Below the pieces are notes generated by a model. That model was not told the origin of the DNA. It did no database searches and saw nothing but the letters and a program-made list of their open reading frames with translations. A stretch of 64,000 bases of DNA, from the NCBI GenBank assembly GCA_963971305.1, contig OZ020303.1:43016106-43080105 (forward strand), given 5' to 3'. Source of the DNA: Arcuatula senhousia. Taxonomy: Eukaryota; Mollusca; Bivalvia; Mytilida; Mytilidae. The position numbers and the translations under genes are program-made. Positions within the stretch are counted from its first letter, which is position 1; each line of letters starts with the position of its first letter. Below, one piece after another: positions 24,850 through 38,500 of this stretch.

Positions 24850-26372
24850 TATACATAGGGGTGATTGGGATGTACATGTAGGACTGAACTGATAAGTTCA
24901 TAGCCAGCCTTACCAGGTGAGCTAGAGCAGTGCTTCTTTTGCCCAGTGGGTTAAAATGCTATGTATTGGAAGCTTATCTAGCACTTATGTGCATGTTCTT
25001 AGTGGCTAGGTTATCACTAAGGCAAAAAAAAATACTTGTCTGTTTCCTGCTCTCCTACCTACCCTAGTTTTTTTACCCTACCCTAAAGTTTTTATTGGCA
25101 TTTTGGAACAGATTAGATTTTCGAAATTCGCTTTTGATAAACAGCCAATCACGAATCACTTTGGTTCGCTATGATCGAAAATCGTAAAAAGTTGTGAAAT
25201 TTTCCTTAAACATAGGAGAATATAAGCTTATGAGTTGCATTTTGCGACCATGTAAGGTAAGGATGGAAAGGAAAGTCATTTGCCAGTTGCATAAAAACGT
25301 CTGATGTACAAGAAGCAAAGAAAAGAGACAAGTAAATCGATGGTGAAGTCTTGCTAAGATGGCTGCTTTCCTCCCTTGTGGGTATTATAGAGTAGGGGGG
25401 TGATTTTTTATAAGTCAATGTAAGATGCCAGAATTCATGCCCCTGTGATTTTGGTTTCGATACAATAAGAAATTTAGATTGGTACTTAAAAAAAAAAGTT
25501 TTTCATTATGTTGGTATTTTAGTTATCATTGAAAAAAAAAAAAAAAAATTCCAAATTCAATGAAGTCCCATTAGTTAAAAGATGAATTTACTTGTTGACA
25601 TTTTTGCTCAATCCGAAGCCATGCCACAATCCTCGATCTAACCATTTAATAGCTGATTTGTTCTGCCTAAAAAATGATATGTTATTCTTGACATGTATAA
25701 AAATTCCATGAAATAGAACAAATTAAAGAGAAAAAAAAAAATTCCATAGATGATGCACACAAAAAAAGATGGAACATATAAGAACAATTACATGTACGTA
25801 CACATTTTGAATATTTATGCCCTTCAAAAAACTGCTCCAAAATAGAATTTTTAGCAAACACAAATTTTACCGGCATTTGCTGTTTCCTTTGCTATACCAA
25901 AGTCTCCAGGTACCAAAGTGATTAGGATTCTCAACCACACAGACTAAATTAAACACCACAGACTCAAATCAATTAGAATTGATGAACTGCAATAAATGTA
26001 GTACCATAAAAGCTTACAAAAATGCAAAAAAAGTACATATTTTACTTTGTTTGATATAACCAATTTAAAAAATGATGAGGGACCACAAGATATAAATCCC
26101 CACCATTTGAAGACAGAGTGTTTTTAGATTGGATTCTAATTAAGTGAGGTTTTCATGTTTATCATATTTTGAATAGTGTGCAATTTGACTGTCTAACCCA
26201 GATAACCGAGTTGTTATTGATTGCTTCATTCGTAAGGCTGATAAGACCGAAAGAGGGCGCTGAATTATTCGAGTTACTGTCTTTCTAGAATAATGAGCTA
26301 CACCAATGTTTCTGTTTTATTATAAGAACAAAGTATGCAGTTTAAAATACTTATTTAAGATTACTTTTTTAG
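24850..26372. other. Intergenic region and presumed 5' flank of the peptidase gene
   Basis: AT-rich, without a supported gene. The first coding exon of the peptidase is preceded by an AG at 26371-26372 after a T run, so a separate 5' UTR exon or the promoter probably lies in this interval. I could not place it. Confidence 0.5.
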
Positions 26373-26384
26373 CTGAAAGACACT

Positions 26385-26537
26385 ATGACAACTGCTGAAG
26401 GTATTAAGCTGACATGGAAGGTAGACCAGGCTATGATAAATAAGACAGTAGAGGAACTGAAGAGGTCCTCACTTGCTGTTTATGATGCTGTTGGAAAATT
26501 AAATCCAGATGAAATTACATATGATAATGTCATAAAG
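26385..26537 (+). CDS. THOP1: Peptidase exon 1 (start codon, residues 1-51)
   Basis: ATG at 26385 in [12 protein letters not shown]. An in-exon leader of 12 nt follows an AG. The donor is aag|gtaata. The residues after the start match the usual N-terminal helix ([16 protein letters not shown]), which supports this Met. Confidence 0.88.
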
Positions 26538-29500
26538 GTAATATAAACATATAATTTGAATAGTAATTGCAACAAATAAATGACATTCAGATAAAAAAAA
26601 AAAAAGAAAAATAAGAACAAAAAGTACTTTAAATTTGGCACAATTAGACACTCACCTTATGCATACCAGTACAATTGTTCATGTACATTTACTGAACATT
26701 AACTCAAGGTAAAAAATAAAAATAAAAAATAAATAAATGCCTACCTACTGACCCTATTTTTTTAAGGCATGAAACACATACTTTTTTGGGGCCTAACATC
26801 CTGAAAAAGTGAAACATGTCTAAAATGACCCTGCTTCCTCTTTAACATGATAAAAGATCAAAGAGTTAATCAATTTTCTGAAAAATTGAACACTTAGTCT
26901 GAAACATAAATTTACAAACAGTCCTAGGTTTCCACATTTGGTTTATCTAATATATTGACACTTGTATTTTGACATATTGTCTTTTTTTTTAATTCACACT
27001 TGTATTTTGACATGTCTATTTTTTGTTTTAGGTACTTTCAGATAATGATTGTGTGTATGCAGTAAACAGAAACAATGTAGATTTCTTACAACATGTGTCA
27101 GACAATAAGGAGCTTAGAGATGCCAGTGTTCAAGCTGATAAAGAATTGTCCGAGTTTGACGTGGAGATGAGGTAATGGACAAAGGGAGATAATTTATATG
27201 TTTTTGCTATTTATTAGGTTTTTTTGGATCTTTGTTAAAATACTACCTACATAAGCACATGCAACTAATATGAACTATTTCATGTCACTGAGTTGTCAAT
27301 ATAACGTTTCAATGCTTACTCATGCTTAGCAGTAAAAATAAACCATTACAACATAATAGATCTCTTTGCAAGATGCTTGATCAATACTTTTTACCTTAGT
27401 TTTTGAAAATAAAGCTAACCATAATTTGAGAAAACCGGTTTTGTTTTTCTAGCCGTCATGCAAATAAATGAAAAAAAAACATATTATTCTTTGTCTTTTA
27501 CTAACTGTTGTACCAAAAGGAAAAATGCGAAAGATTTCCGATATTTTTTTTTTTTTTAGCATGAGGCAAGATGTTTTTGACTCATTGGTTGCTGCAGAGA
27601 ACAAACTACAAGGACTTGAACCTGAAGCAAAGAGATACCTAGAACGAATGATTAAGTTAGGAAAAAGAAATGGTACACTAATATGCATAAACCAATCATA
27701 GCTTATGACCAATAATGAGTTTTAAGAAAATGCTCATCACTTGGTTAGAATTTATTAAAGTAATAAAATTCATTTTGTTGGATTTAATTGATGTGAAAAC
27801 CTGTCAACTCACTCGCTAACTGGCCAATGTCAAAGAGTTTGAGGGTGACTCAACAGATTTCCTCATAAATTTCTTTCAAAATAATCTATTTTGCTTACAA
27901 ATTCAATAATGTTTCTTTAAACAATGATAAAGAATAATTTATATTGTAAAAGATGGAAATATGGAAAATATGTTGAAAATTAAGTTACTGTAAAGTGTAA
28001 ATGAGTAAAGGGCTAGGGGCTATAAGGTGCTTATTTGGCCCCAAATTTGTTATGAAAATAAATTTGGAAAACAGATCAAGTTTATAGTGAATTTAATTAA
28101 TGTTATGTATGGCTGTAATGTAACAAGCTGAAATACACATGTCATCATTGACATGATGTCTTAATTGATTGCTTAATGACGTCATATTTCAAGAAAACCT
28201 GAAAAACGGCCAAAATTCACAAATTTAAGACCAGTTTTTCAAAAAATTAAATACATCCGCATGCCTCCACCAAAAAGATATCTCACACACTGTAATATTG
28301 TGTCATCTTGCATATTTTTGCTAAGTTTCATTTTGGTGGAGGCCTGTGGAGGCATTCAAATTTAACAAAAACCAATGTAAAATGTGACGTTTTTCACCAT
28401 TTTGGACAAATTCCATAAAATAGTCATATTTAAAAGACCCATGTAGAGAAAAGCTCTCAACTTACTATGCCATAATTGCCAAACACTTTGTTTGCTTCAT
28501 TTTAAGAATGCAAATTAAACATAGTTCATTCAAATAAAATAGGGGCTCCCGCAGGGTACCCCCTCAGGTCGCATGGTCGCTTTTAAAAGAGGCCTGAGGT
28601 CGCAAGGTCGCTTTTAAAAGGCATATTTTGGCCGAGGTCGCAGGTCGATTTTATGAAGTGTAGGTCGGAAGTCACCCTTAAAAAGCCCTCAGGTCGCAGG
28701 TCGTTTTTTACCCTGCGGGAGCCACAAAATACATTGAAATTATGGGGCCAATATAGGGTCTAAGAGCCCCTACCCCTTTTAGCCTTCTTTTTTTTTCTGG
28801 TAGGACAACTGAATTTTAGTTTATGCAGTTTTATATTCGTGCTGTAATGTAATTGTTTATAGACTACATTATAAGGCAAATATATTTGGGCTGTTTAGTT
28901 TTCACGCTAGCAATGTCAATAAAAAACCCATGAAATTAAAACTGCTGCAAAAATTTCACGGTTTATAATATTTTCATATTGTTTTCAATTTTAGGTTTAC
29001 ATTTACCTAAGGAAAAGCAAGACAGAATAAAAGAAATTAAGAAGAGAATGAGTGATTTAGGCATAGACTTCAGTAAGAATTTGAATGAAGAGAACACCAT
29101 CTTAGAGTTTACAGAAAAAGATTTAGGTAAAATATCATGATTGTGAAAATTGTATTTTATGTCACAGGAATCAAGTCATATGTGATGTTTTTGTAGCCAA
29201 GAGGTTAATGCTGCTGTTTTTAATACAGATTCAATTATTATTGTGGTGGATTTTCAATTTTGTGGTCTGCACATGTTGCTAATGTTAAAATAACATTTTG
29301 TTTGTTGACTGTCACCCACAAAAACCATTAAATTGGTACCTCACAAATGATAATAAAACCAAAAAACAAGCAAGTCATTTACATACTGTGGTTTTATTAT
29401 TGTTCGTGGGGTATCAATTTTCCTGATTTTTGTGGGTGTGACTGATCCACGAAATTTGATTCCCCATAAAAAATGAAATTTTACTTTGCCCCCATACTGT

Positions 29501-32500
29501 AAACTTCAAAACCACGAATTTAAGAACCCGCGAACTGCCATTTTTTCAGCAATCCACGAAAAATTGATACCTATGAAAATAAATGAATCCACAGTATATA
29601 GTTTAAGTTCAAGCTCTGCTTTATTATTTACAGAAATAGCCTTTGCACCTGCATATTTTTAAGATTTGTCTTTTACCTTCAGAAGATCCACATTTTTGTA
29701 ATGCTGTAGGTAGCTCATGTGTCTTTAAAAATGGTGTAAAACCTTTACATTCAACTAACATTGTCACTAGTCATTAAGTTTTTTGCTCTGTGTACATGTA
29801 TTTGTATTTTGCGGATCCCAGGTTTATCTAAACATTAATGATCTGACTCTTAGGAATGTAAATTAGATATCCATGAACTTTGTACACTAATAATATACCA
29901 GTATGTGACGTGATTTGAACTTGACTGTTTAAAAAATCTGAAAAAAAATTGATATTTGGGAGAGAAAAAAAATCCAAAAGCCACAGTCTTGGTTTTGGGT
30001 GTAAGATTAAATATTTTTCTTTTTCAGATGGACTTCCCGAAGACTTTTTGAAGTCTTTAGAAAAGGTAAGAATGATATACAAAGGTAAACTTAGATGAAA
30101 TAAGTAAAGATTATTTCTTAAAATCATATAACACTCATATCTTGAAAATGTAATTTTGCTTCACAAAATTCTCATAAGATGTTAACATTCAAATCTCAAT
30201 GGAATTTGGAAAGAATGTACACAAACAAAAATCCAAAATATATTATTTCGTCCCCGTCGAACATTGTCCCAAAACATTTCGACCCTTTTTCAGAATGTTT
30301 ACAAATATTTATAATTTGCACAAATAATTCGATATTTTATAATTTGTTGGGGTATTTGTTATCCATGGTTTTTATACGACCGCAAAATTTTTGCGATCGT
30401 ATAATGTTATGGCGATGTCGTTGGCGTTGGCGTTGGCGTTGGCGTTGGCGTTGGCGTCGTCGTCGTCGTCTGTAGACATTTTGTTTCCGTGCGATAACTT
30501 GAGTAAATATTGACCGATTGTTATGAAATTTTGATATGATGTTTGTTACCACTTAAGGAGGGTTGGTATTGTATTTGGTGTTTGTGGCCCCTACCATTTT
30601 AGAAAAAAGGGCCAAAAGGGGCTAAAACGGGTGTATTGACAAAACTGTTGTAAAATGTTTATTATTCATTTGATTTGGAAAATTCTTTTTTTATTAAATT
30701 CCCCATAAAATTCTGTCAACTAAATGAGTCAATGGTTTTAATATATATTGCACCGTTACATTGCTACAGGGGGCCAAAAAGGGGCCACACCCCAAAAATC
30801 GACTTTTTTATTTCTGGTCCGATTTTGAAAATCTTTTTTTCATTGGAATCCTTGTGAAAATCCCTGCCTGCGTTTTTCAATCAGATTTGCAATATCTCTA
30901 ACCATTTTCGAGAAATTAGGGGTCAAAGGGGCAAAAAACACCATTTTTGTCTCGCCTGCGACTTTAGTCGCTGAAGGCGAGACATAGGTATTACTTTCCG
31001 GCGGCGGCGACGGCGGCGGCGACGGCGACGGCGACGGCGTAAACTTTTTTGTAAGACTTTTGTGGAAAATGAATTACAAGAAAAGTATAATAGCTAGGCA
31101 TCTGATATTTGGTATACAGACAGTTCAGGCTATGGTCTACGCAACTGGCACCATGCCGTTTGACCCTGACCCAAATTTCATGGTTCAGTGACTCTGTGAA
31201 CTTAGATGTTTTTTCTGGCCAAAAAACCCCTTTTTAAGACTTTTGTGGAAAATGAATTACAAGAAAAGTATAATAGCTAGGCATCTGATATTTGGTATAC
31301 AGACAGTTCAGATTATGGTCTACACAACTGGCACCATGCCGTTTGACCCTGACCCAAATTTCATGGTTCAGTGACTCTGTGAACTTAGATGTTTTTTCAG
31401 GCCAAAAAAACCCTTTGTAAGACTTTTGTGGAAAATGAATTACAAGAAAAGTATAATAGCTAGGCATCTGATATTTGGTATATGGACAGTTGGGGTTATG
31501 GTCTACACAACTGGCACCATGCCATTTGACCTTGACCCCAATTTCATGGTTCATTGACTCTGTTAACTTTGATGTTTTTTCAGGCTAAAAAACCCCTTTG
31601 TAAGACTTTAGTGGAAAATAAATAAAGTGAAAAGTATAATAGTTAGGCATTTGATATCTGGTATACAGACACTTTGGGTTATGGTCGATGCAACTGGCGC
31701 CATGCCATTTGACCTTGACTCCATTTTTATGGTTCAGTGACTCTGTGGACTTGGTAATTTTGGGGGCCAAAAAACCTCTATGTAGGACTTTTGTGGAAAA
31801 TGAATTAAGTGAAAAGTATAATAGCTAGGCATCTGATATCTGGTATACAGACACCTGGAGTTATGGTCTATGCAACTGACACAATGTCCTGTGACCTTGA
31901 CACAATTTCCATGGTTCAGTGACTCTGTGGACTTAGATGATTTTTTGGACAATTAAAATTTTTGTCGAAAATAAATTAAGTTAAAAGTATAATAGCTAGG
32001 CATCTGATATTTGACATACAGACATTTGGGGTTTTGGTCTAAACAACTGACACCATGTGGTGTGACCCTGACCCCATTTTCACGGTTCAATGACTTAGTG
32101 AATGTTGTTTTTTTTTCATAGTTTCTCAATAACTATGGTATCTAGAACAAACTTCAGACATTTTTGTGATGGATAGGAATTCTGTCATCTGTCTGTCACA
32201 TGACCTTGACCTTAACTTTTCTGAAGGCCCAGCTAGACCTTCAATGAGTTCTGTGATGGTGCCGACAGGCGAGACACACTTTAGTGTCAACTCTTGTTAT
32301 TTAAAGTTTGTCTAGGTAAATAAATTTAGCTGTAGTGGACCAGCCAATTGTTATGAAGTTTTAATATGATGGTTATATCCACTAAAGGAAGGTTGATACT
32401 GTATTTGGGGTTTGTGGCCCCTACTGTTTTAGAAAAAAAGGGCCAAAAGAGGATAAAACGGGTGCATTGACAAAAATGTTTTAGAATGTTTATTTTTCAT

Positions 32501-35500
32501 TCGATTTTGAAAATTCTTTTTTGTTGAATTGCTCATTGAATTCGGTCACATAACTGTGTCCATGGTTTGAAAATATATTATACCTTTACATTGCTGCAGG
32601 GGGCCAAAGACATGCCACACTTATAATATCAACTTTTTATTTTTCGTCAGATTTTCAAAATCTTTTTTCATTGGAATCAATGTGAAAATCCCTAACCGTA
32701 TTTATGTTCCCCAAACGAAGTGTGGGAACATATTGTTTTTACTCCGTTTCTTATTATTCTTATTATTCTTCTTCTTCTTCTTCTTCTTCCGCACTCTAAA
32801 AAACGCTTGTCCGGGTATAGCCGAAGAGATGCGAAGACTGAGCTTTATGAAACTTTCCATGGTGATAGGGCACATATCAGAGGTGTGCACAACGTTTTCG
32901 GAATTTTCAAAATGGCCACCGTTTCCGAGTAAACAGCGAAAGTTCATTATATAGGACATTGCTATATCTCGGTAACCTAGGTGGTCAGGACCTTGAAACT
33001 TGGTAGGATTATAGAGCTTGATGAGTACTACAAAAATAACAAAAAAAATTTTGAAGCGATATTTACGGTTTTTCCGCAAAATGCGAAAATGTGAAATTTC
33101 CAAATCCAAGATGGCCGCCAAAATTTAAAAGTGCTTGGATTTTGATAAAAATTAATATTCTGGTAAATTTTGATGTTGTGAGTAATGCTCCACATCAGAA
33201 GTGTCCATAAGGACTTCGAAATTTTTTAAATGGCCGCTTTTTTTTAATAAATAGCAAAAGTTCATTATATAGGACATTGCTATATCTCTGTAACCTAGGT
33301 AGTCAGGACCTTGAAACTCGGTAGGATTATAGAACTTGATGAGTACTACAAAAATATCAAAAATATTTTGAAGCGATATTTACGATTTTTCCGCAAAACG
33401 CGAAAATGTGAAATTTCAAAATCCAAGATGGCCGCCAAAATTTAAAAGTGCTTGGATTTTGATAAAAATTAATATTCTGGTAGATTTTGATGCAAGTAAT
33501 GCTCCACATTAGAGGTGTCCATTAGGACTTCCAATTTTTTTAAATGGCCGCTTTTTTTTTAATAAATAGCAAAAGTTCATTATATAGGACATTGTCATAT
33601 ATCAGTAAGACAAGTGATGAGCACCTTGAAACTTCGTGGTATTATAAGCTTGATAAGTACTACAAAAATATTTTAAAAGTTCTAAAGAGATATTTACAGT
33701 TTTTCCGTCAAATGCAAAAACATGCAATCTCTAAATCCAAGATCATGGCCCCAAAATTTATCCAAGATGTTATGTTTAAACGCCATGAACATAATACATA
33801 TATATTCTATATTTTTACATCATTTGCACATTCTATAAAACTGAAAAAAAACAGTATTTTTGCTGCTTTAAGGTACCTCTTGTTCGTTTGGGGAACATCT
33901 GTGACGGCTGCCGTCACAATCAGTACTCGTTTTCAATCAAATTTGCAATAATTTTTAACTTTTTATTTTGAAAAATAGGGGTCAAAAAGAACCAAACATG
34001 TCAATTAATATAAGACTTTTCTATTAGATGTTATTGTAAATATATATGTGTCAAATGTGCATTTTAAAGTCAACCACAGGGTGCATGTGTCAAAAAGCTT
34101 TGTAAGTCCACCATGGGCTACATGTGACCAAAGCAATAGACTATCCATATTGGGCCTCAAACGTACAGTGTTCAACATGTTGCGGTCGTATCATGCTGCG
34201 CTCGGCGTAGCTTTTTTTATTTGACAATTATTTTATGCGTCCCATTTTAGGTTGCAACCAAAAATAATATTATAGAGTATTATTGACCCATACAAAACAG
34301 AGGTCATCTAGTATAGATAAATATTTGTTGGGACTAATGTTTTGTAAATTTTACTTTGGAAATTATAAAAAGAAAGAAATATTTGTTTCATATTTTGTAG
34401 ACAGATGATGGCAAGTTGAAAGTATCTCTGAAATACCCACACTACTTTCCTTGTATGAAGAAAGCAAGGAATCCTGATACAAGGAAAAGATTAGAAATAG
34501 CATTTAACTCTAGGTATGGGCATGAATCTTTTATTTAGCATAAATCTTATTGAATAGCCAGTTTTATACAACTTTTCAAATGACATTTTTAAGCTGTACT
34601 GATCCTTCAATTTGAATTGTTTTTAGCAGTCTTGATGCCTCAATTTAAAAGGTAAGTATTTCATGAAAAGTTCAGATATATTTTTTCTGTTAAATAAGGG
34701 AAATTGTGAAAAATAAAAAAAATTCAGCTTTATTAATTGATTAATGAAAAAAACAACTAATTCTTCATCTTTGTCTATCACCATGATAGGTTGTTGATAT
34801 TTTCTTGCTTGATGTAATATTCAAGAAGACCAATCTTATCATTTGTTTAAAAAAAAAAATTAAAATCCTTTTTTTTCAGATGTGTTAAAGAGAATACAGA
34901 AATATTAGAAGAACTGGTAAAATTGAGACATGAGGTTTGTGTAGTGTATTAAGAAATGCCATTTATTATACCCCACGCAACGAAGTTGCGAAGGGTATAA
35001 TGTTTTTGACTGGTCCGTCCGTCCGTCCGTCTGTCTGTGATCAAAGTTTGTAATCGCAACTCCTCTTAAACTACTGAACAGAATTTAATGAAACTTGGTA
35101 TGCAAGAAGAACACCATATGTAGTTGTGCATGTTACCGGGAATTTTCGATTCGCAAATTTTTGTGGGAGTTATGGCCCTTTGGACTTAGAAATTTGCAGA
35201 AAATCATGATTAGTTTGTAATCGCAACTCCTCTTAAACTACTGAACAGAATTTAACAAAACTTGGTATGCAAGAAGAACACCATATGTAGTTGTGCATGT
35301 TACCGGGAATTTTTGATTCGCAAATTATTGTGGGAGTTATGGCCCTTTGGACTTAGAAATTTGCAGAAAATCATGATTACAGTTTGTAATTGCATCTCCT
35401 CTAAAACTACTGAACAGAATTTAACGAAACTAGGTATGCAAGAAGAACACCATATGTAGTTGTGCATGTTACCTGGAATTTTTGATTCGCAAATTATTGT

Positions 35501-38500
35501 GGGAGTTATGGCCCTTTGGACTTAGAAATTTGCAGAAAATCATGATTAAAGTTTGTAATTGCAACTCCTCTAAAACTACTGAACAGAATTTTACGAAACT
35601 AGGTATGCAAGAAGAACACAATATGTAGTTGTGCATGTTACCTGGAATTTTTGATTCGCAAATTTTTGTGGGAGTTATGGACTTTTGGACTTAGAAATTT
35701 GCAGAAAATCATGATTACAGTTTGTGATGGCAACTCCTCTTAAAATACTTAACAGAATTTAATGAAACTTAGTATGCAAGAAGTACACGATATATAGTTG
35801 TGCATATTAAAAGGAATTTTTTATCCCCAAATTTTTGTGGGAGTTATGGCCCTTTGGACTAAGAAATTTGACATAACTTTGTTATATTTTTCAAATACTT
35901 GCACATTCACTTTTACAATCATTCAATATTATTGATTCCTGTAGCTTGATACTAATTCCTCAAGGATAACATTGATAGTCCATTAGCGGCACGCGTGGGG
36001 TATGTGAGCGTGCTCACTAAGGTTCTTTCATTTTTCGATGCAACAAAGTTTCAATGAATGAATTTACTTTAAAGCTGTTTTGATTGATGAATATAAAGTC
36101 AAAAGTTTTTCTTTCCAACAAAGCTAAGTCTTAAGTTCAGTAAACTTCAAACTCTGATAATGTAAAACCATTTATTAAAGGACCCAAATATTCATCAGGT
36201 CGAAGATTTTACCTTTTAAGGATAATGTTTTTGTCAAACTTTTAACCAATATTTTTTGAGAGAGTATAAATAACTATGATCGCCAACACGTGTTTTTTAT
36301 GAAATAATTAAATATAACATGACTCACAAAAGAAATCTTTAAAATTAGCGGTGAAAAAAATGGTTGTTGTATTTGTATTAATGTCATATTACAAATAAAC
36401 ATATTAAAGAAACACCTTTTCACCCAAACAGATTTGACAAGTAGGGAGATTTAATGGCCATGTTTACCTTTTTAATTGTCCATTGACCAATACACTTAAT
36501 AAAAAAGAAGTCAATAAGTGGAACATAACATTACTTTATAAGGAGAATTTATCCATGTTAAACAAAATAACATTTAAAAGCAATGATATTTGGTATTTGC
36601 TAAATTTGAGCGAGGAAGTTAAAGAATACATGTTTATGTTAGGAACTTTTCTATCAAACCGACGAAAAAGTTTTACCATTTTTCCCTATTTGAAAGGTCA
36701 TTTTTTTTACAATTTTGATTGATTAATAGGTCAAACGATATCTAGAAGACCCAACCTGTTCATTAGTATGAGATTTTGATGCTTCAATTTTTCTATCAAA
36801 TTTTCTTTTCATACCCATGAAACTTTTTGTTATCCCCCTTGAAGTTATATATGGTATAAAGATAGCTAAAAGAAGTTCCTGAAATTAATAGAATTACTAT
36901 TTGTAATTACATATACTTTACCTTATTTTTACATCTAGAAAGCTCAAATCTTAGAGTTCCCAACACATGCTGCCTTTGTCCTGGACATGAGAATGGCCAA
37001 GAAATCTGAAGCTGTTACTACATTCCTCTCAGACTTAGCCAAGAAAGTACAGCCTTTAAAACAGGCAGAGATGCAGTTGTTCCTGGATTACAAGAAAGAA
37101 GAGGTAAAAAGTAGATACTGTGAAAGTATAATTTGTCATGTTGTACCAATTTTCATGGTTTTCACCAGTCAGACAAAACCACAAAATTTGATCCTCAACA
37201 ATTAAAATATTTGAAATTTTATCATAGAATGAGCTTTCATTTAAAACATAATTGATGATTACAGGAATATGCACTTCATTCTCAAATTCATGAAAATTGA
37301 CATAAGTTTTTTCATAGTAGTTGAAAAGTTTCAGTTTAATATCGCTTGAAATGTTTTGCAAAGCCACATATAGAAGTCACTTTGACACTATCCGTCATCT
37401 TGAGTCTTCCTGCAGCCTGGGCTGTCACAATAATTTCTGTCGCAGTTTTCTAGGCAACTATATGTCACAGCCTCTTGATATTTTGCCGGTAGCTTCCTCC
37501 TATTGTAGTATATGATGTAAAGCAATTTTATGCCAGTAACTCATCTACTTCCTGTTTGCCAAATATTTTAAGACTCGGGCAACATATATTTTCCATGGAT
37601 GGAAGACCGCATTTCTAGTGTTACTTTGGTAGACAATAATAGATTCTCACTAGCATACAAGACACATGTTTTCAACATCTTTTTCTATTTAAACTTAAGA
37701 TTTTAGTTGGAATCATCTAAAGGCAATTGATAAAAATCTAATGGTTGTATGTTTAGATATAGTAAATTCAATAACAAAGGTAAAAACAGGTTTATACATT
37801 CTAACTTGTTTATGAAAATAAGGAAGTTTATTCTTTCATGAGGAATATATTAATTGATTATTTGATTTTTATAAATACTTTTCAGTGTGAAAAATATGGT
37901 TATTCATTTGATGGAAAGATCAATTTCTGGGACTTTAGATATTACATGAATATGGCTGAGGAGAAGAAATATGCAGTAGATCATGAGGAATTAAAACAAT
38001 ATTTTCCAATGGATGTTGTCACTAAAGGTTTACTAGAAATTTATCAGGTTTGTTATTTATTTTTGGAGACATTAGTCAAAATATTTTTACTAGAATGTTT
38101 CCCCCATGCTTTGGGGAGACATATTGTTTTTGTCCTGTCTGTCTGTCCGTCACAATGTTTGTTTGCGCAACTCCTCTGAAACTACTGAACTGAATTCAAT
38201 GAAACTTGGTTTATAGGAAGAACAGACTTTGTAACACAGAACTTTTTGGGGAAAGGGGGGGGGGGGAAGACATCAATTTGCAGGCAAAAACAAACTTTAA
38301 TTTAAAATTGTTTTAACAAGCTTGTATATGATAAAACATATTGATGAAAAAAAATTGCAGCATGTTTCTAATTTTATCTCATACTTAACTTTTAAAAGAC
38401 TGTAAATGGAATTGGTATAAAACATTTATACTTTATTATATTCTAAAACAAGCCATATTTATCATTATAATTTTAGGAACTGTTGAGTCTAGAGTTTAAG

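Larger units (their letters stand above)
30369..34213 (+). mobile_element. Alpha-family hairpin-ended element containing two nested elements
   Basis: The 5' hairpin is TATACGACCGCAAAA / TTTTGCGATCGTATA (30373-30403), followed by GGCGTT hexamer and GTC repeats. The 3' arm TTGCGGTCGTAT (34180-34191) inverts the 5' arm. A second hairpin GCTGCGCTCGGCGTAGC (34195-34211) and a T run follow. The alpha interior is two tandem units (about 30523-30948 and 32349-32700 plus 33930-33990). A chi element interrupts at 30948-32294 and a gamma element at 32702-33929. It lies in peptidase intron 5. Confidence 0.8.

Noticed and set aside
24895..24975. tRNA-like or SINE-like sequence (GCCCAGTGGGTTAAAATGC resembles an A box)
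   Set aside because: No B box at the right distance, no tail and no target duplication.
30337..30552. Arg/Gln-repeat and Trp/Arg-repeat open frames
   Set aside because: Translations of the GGCGTT hexamer tract at the start of the alpha element.
31234..31952. Minus-strand open frames with repeated [12 protein letters not shown] peptides as a gene
   Set aside because: They are confined to tandem units of a non-coding dispersed element. They lack splice context and a consistent start, and are broken between copies.
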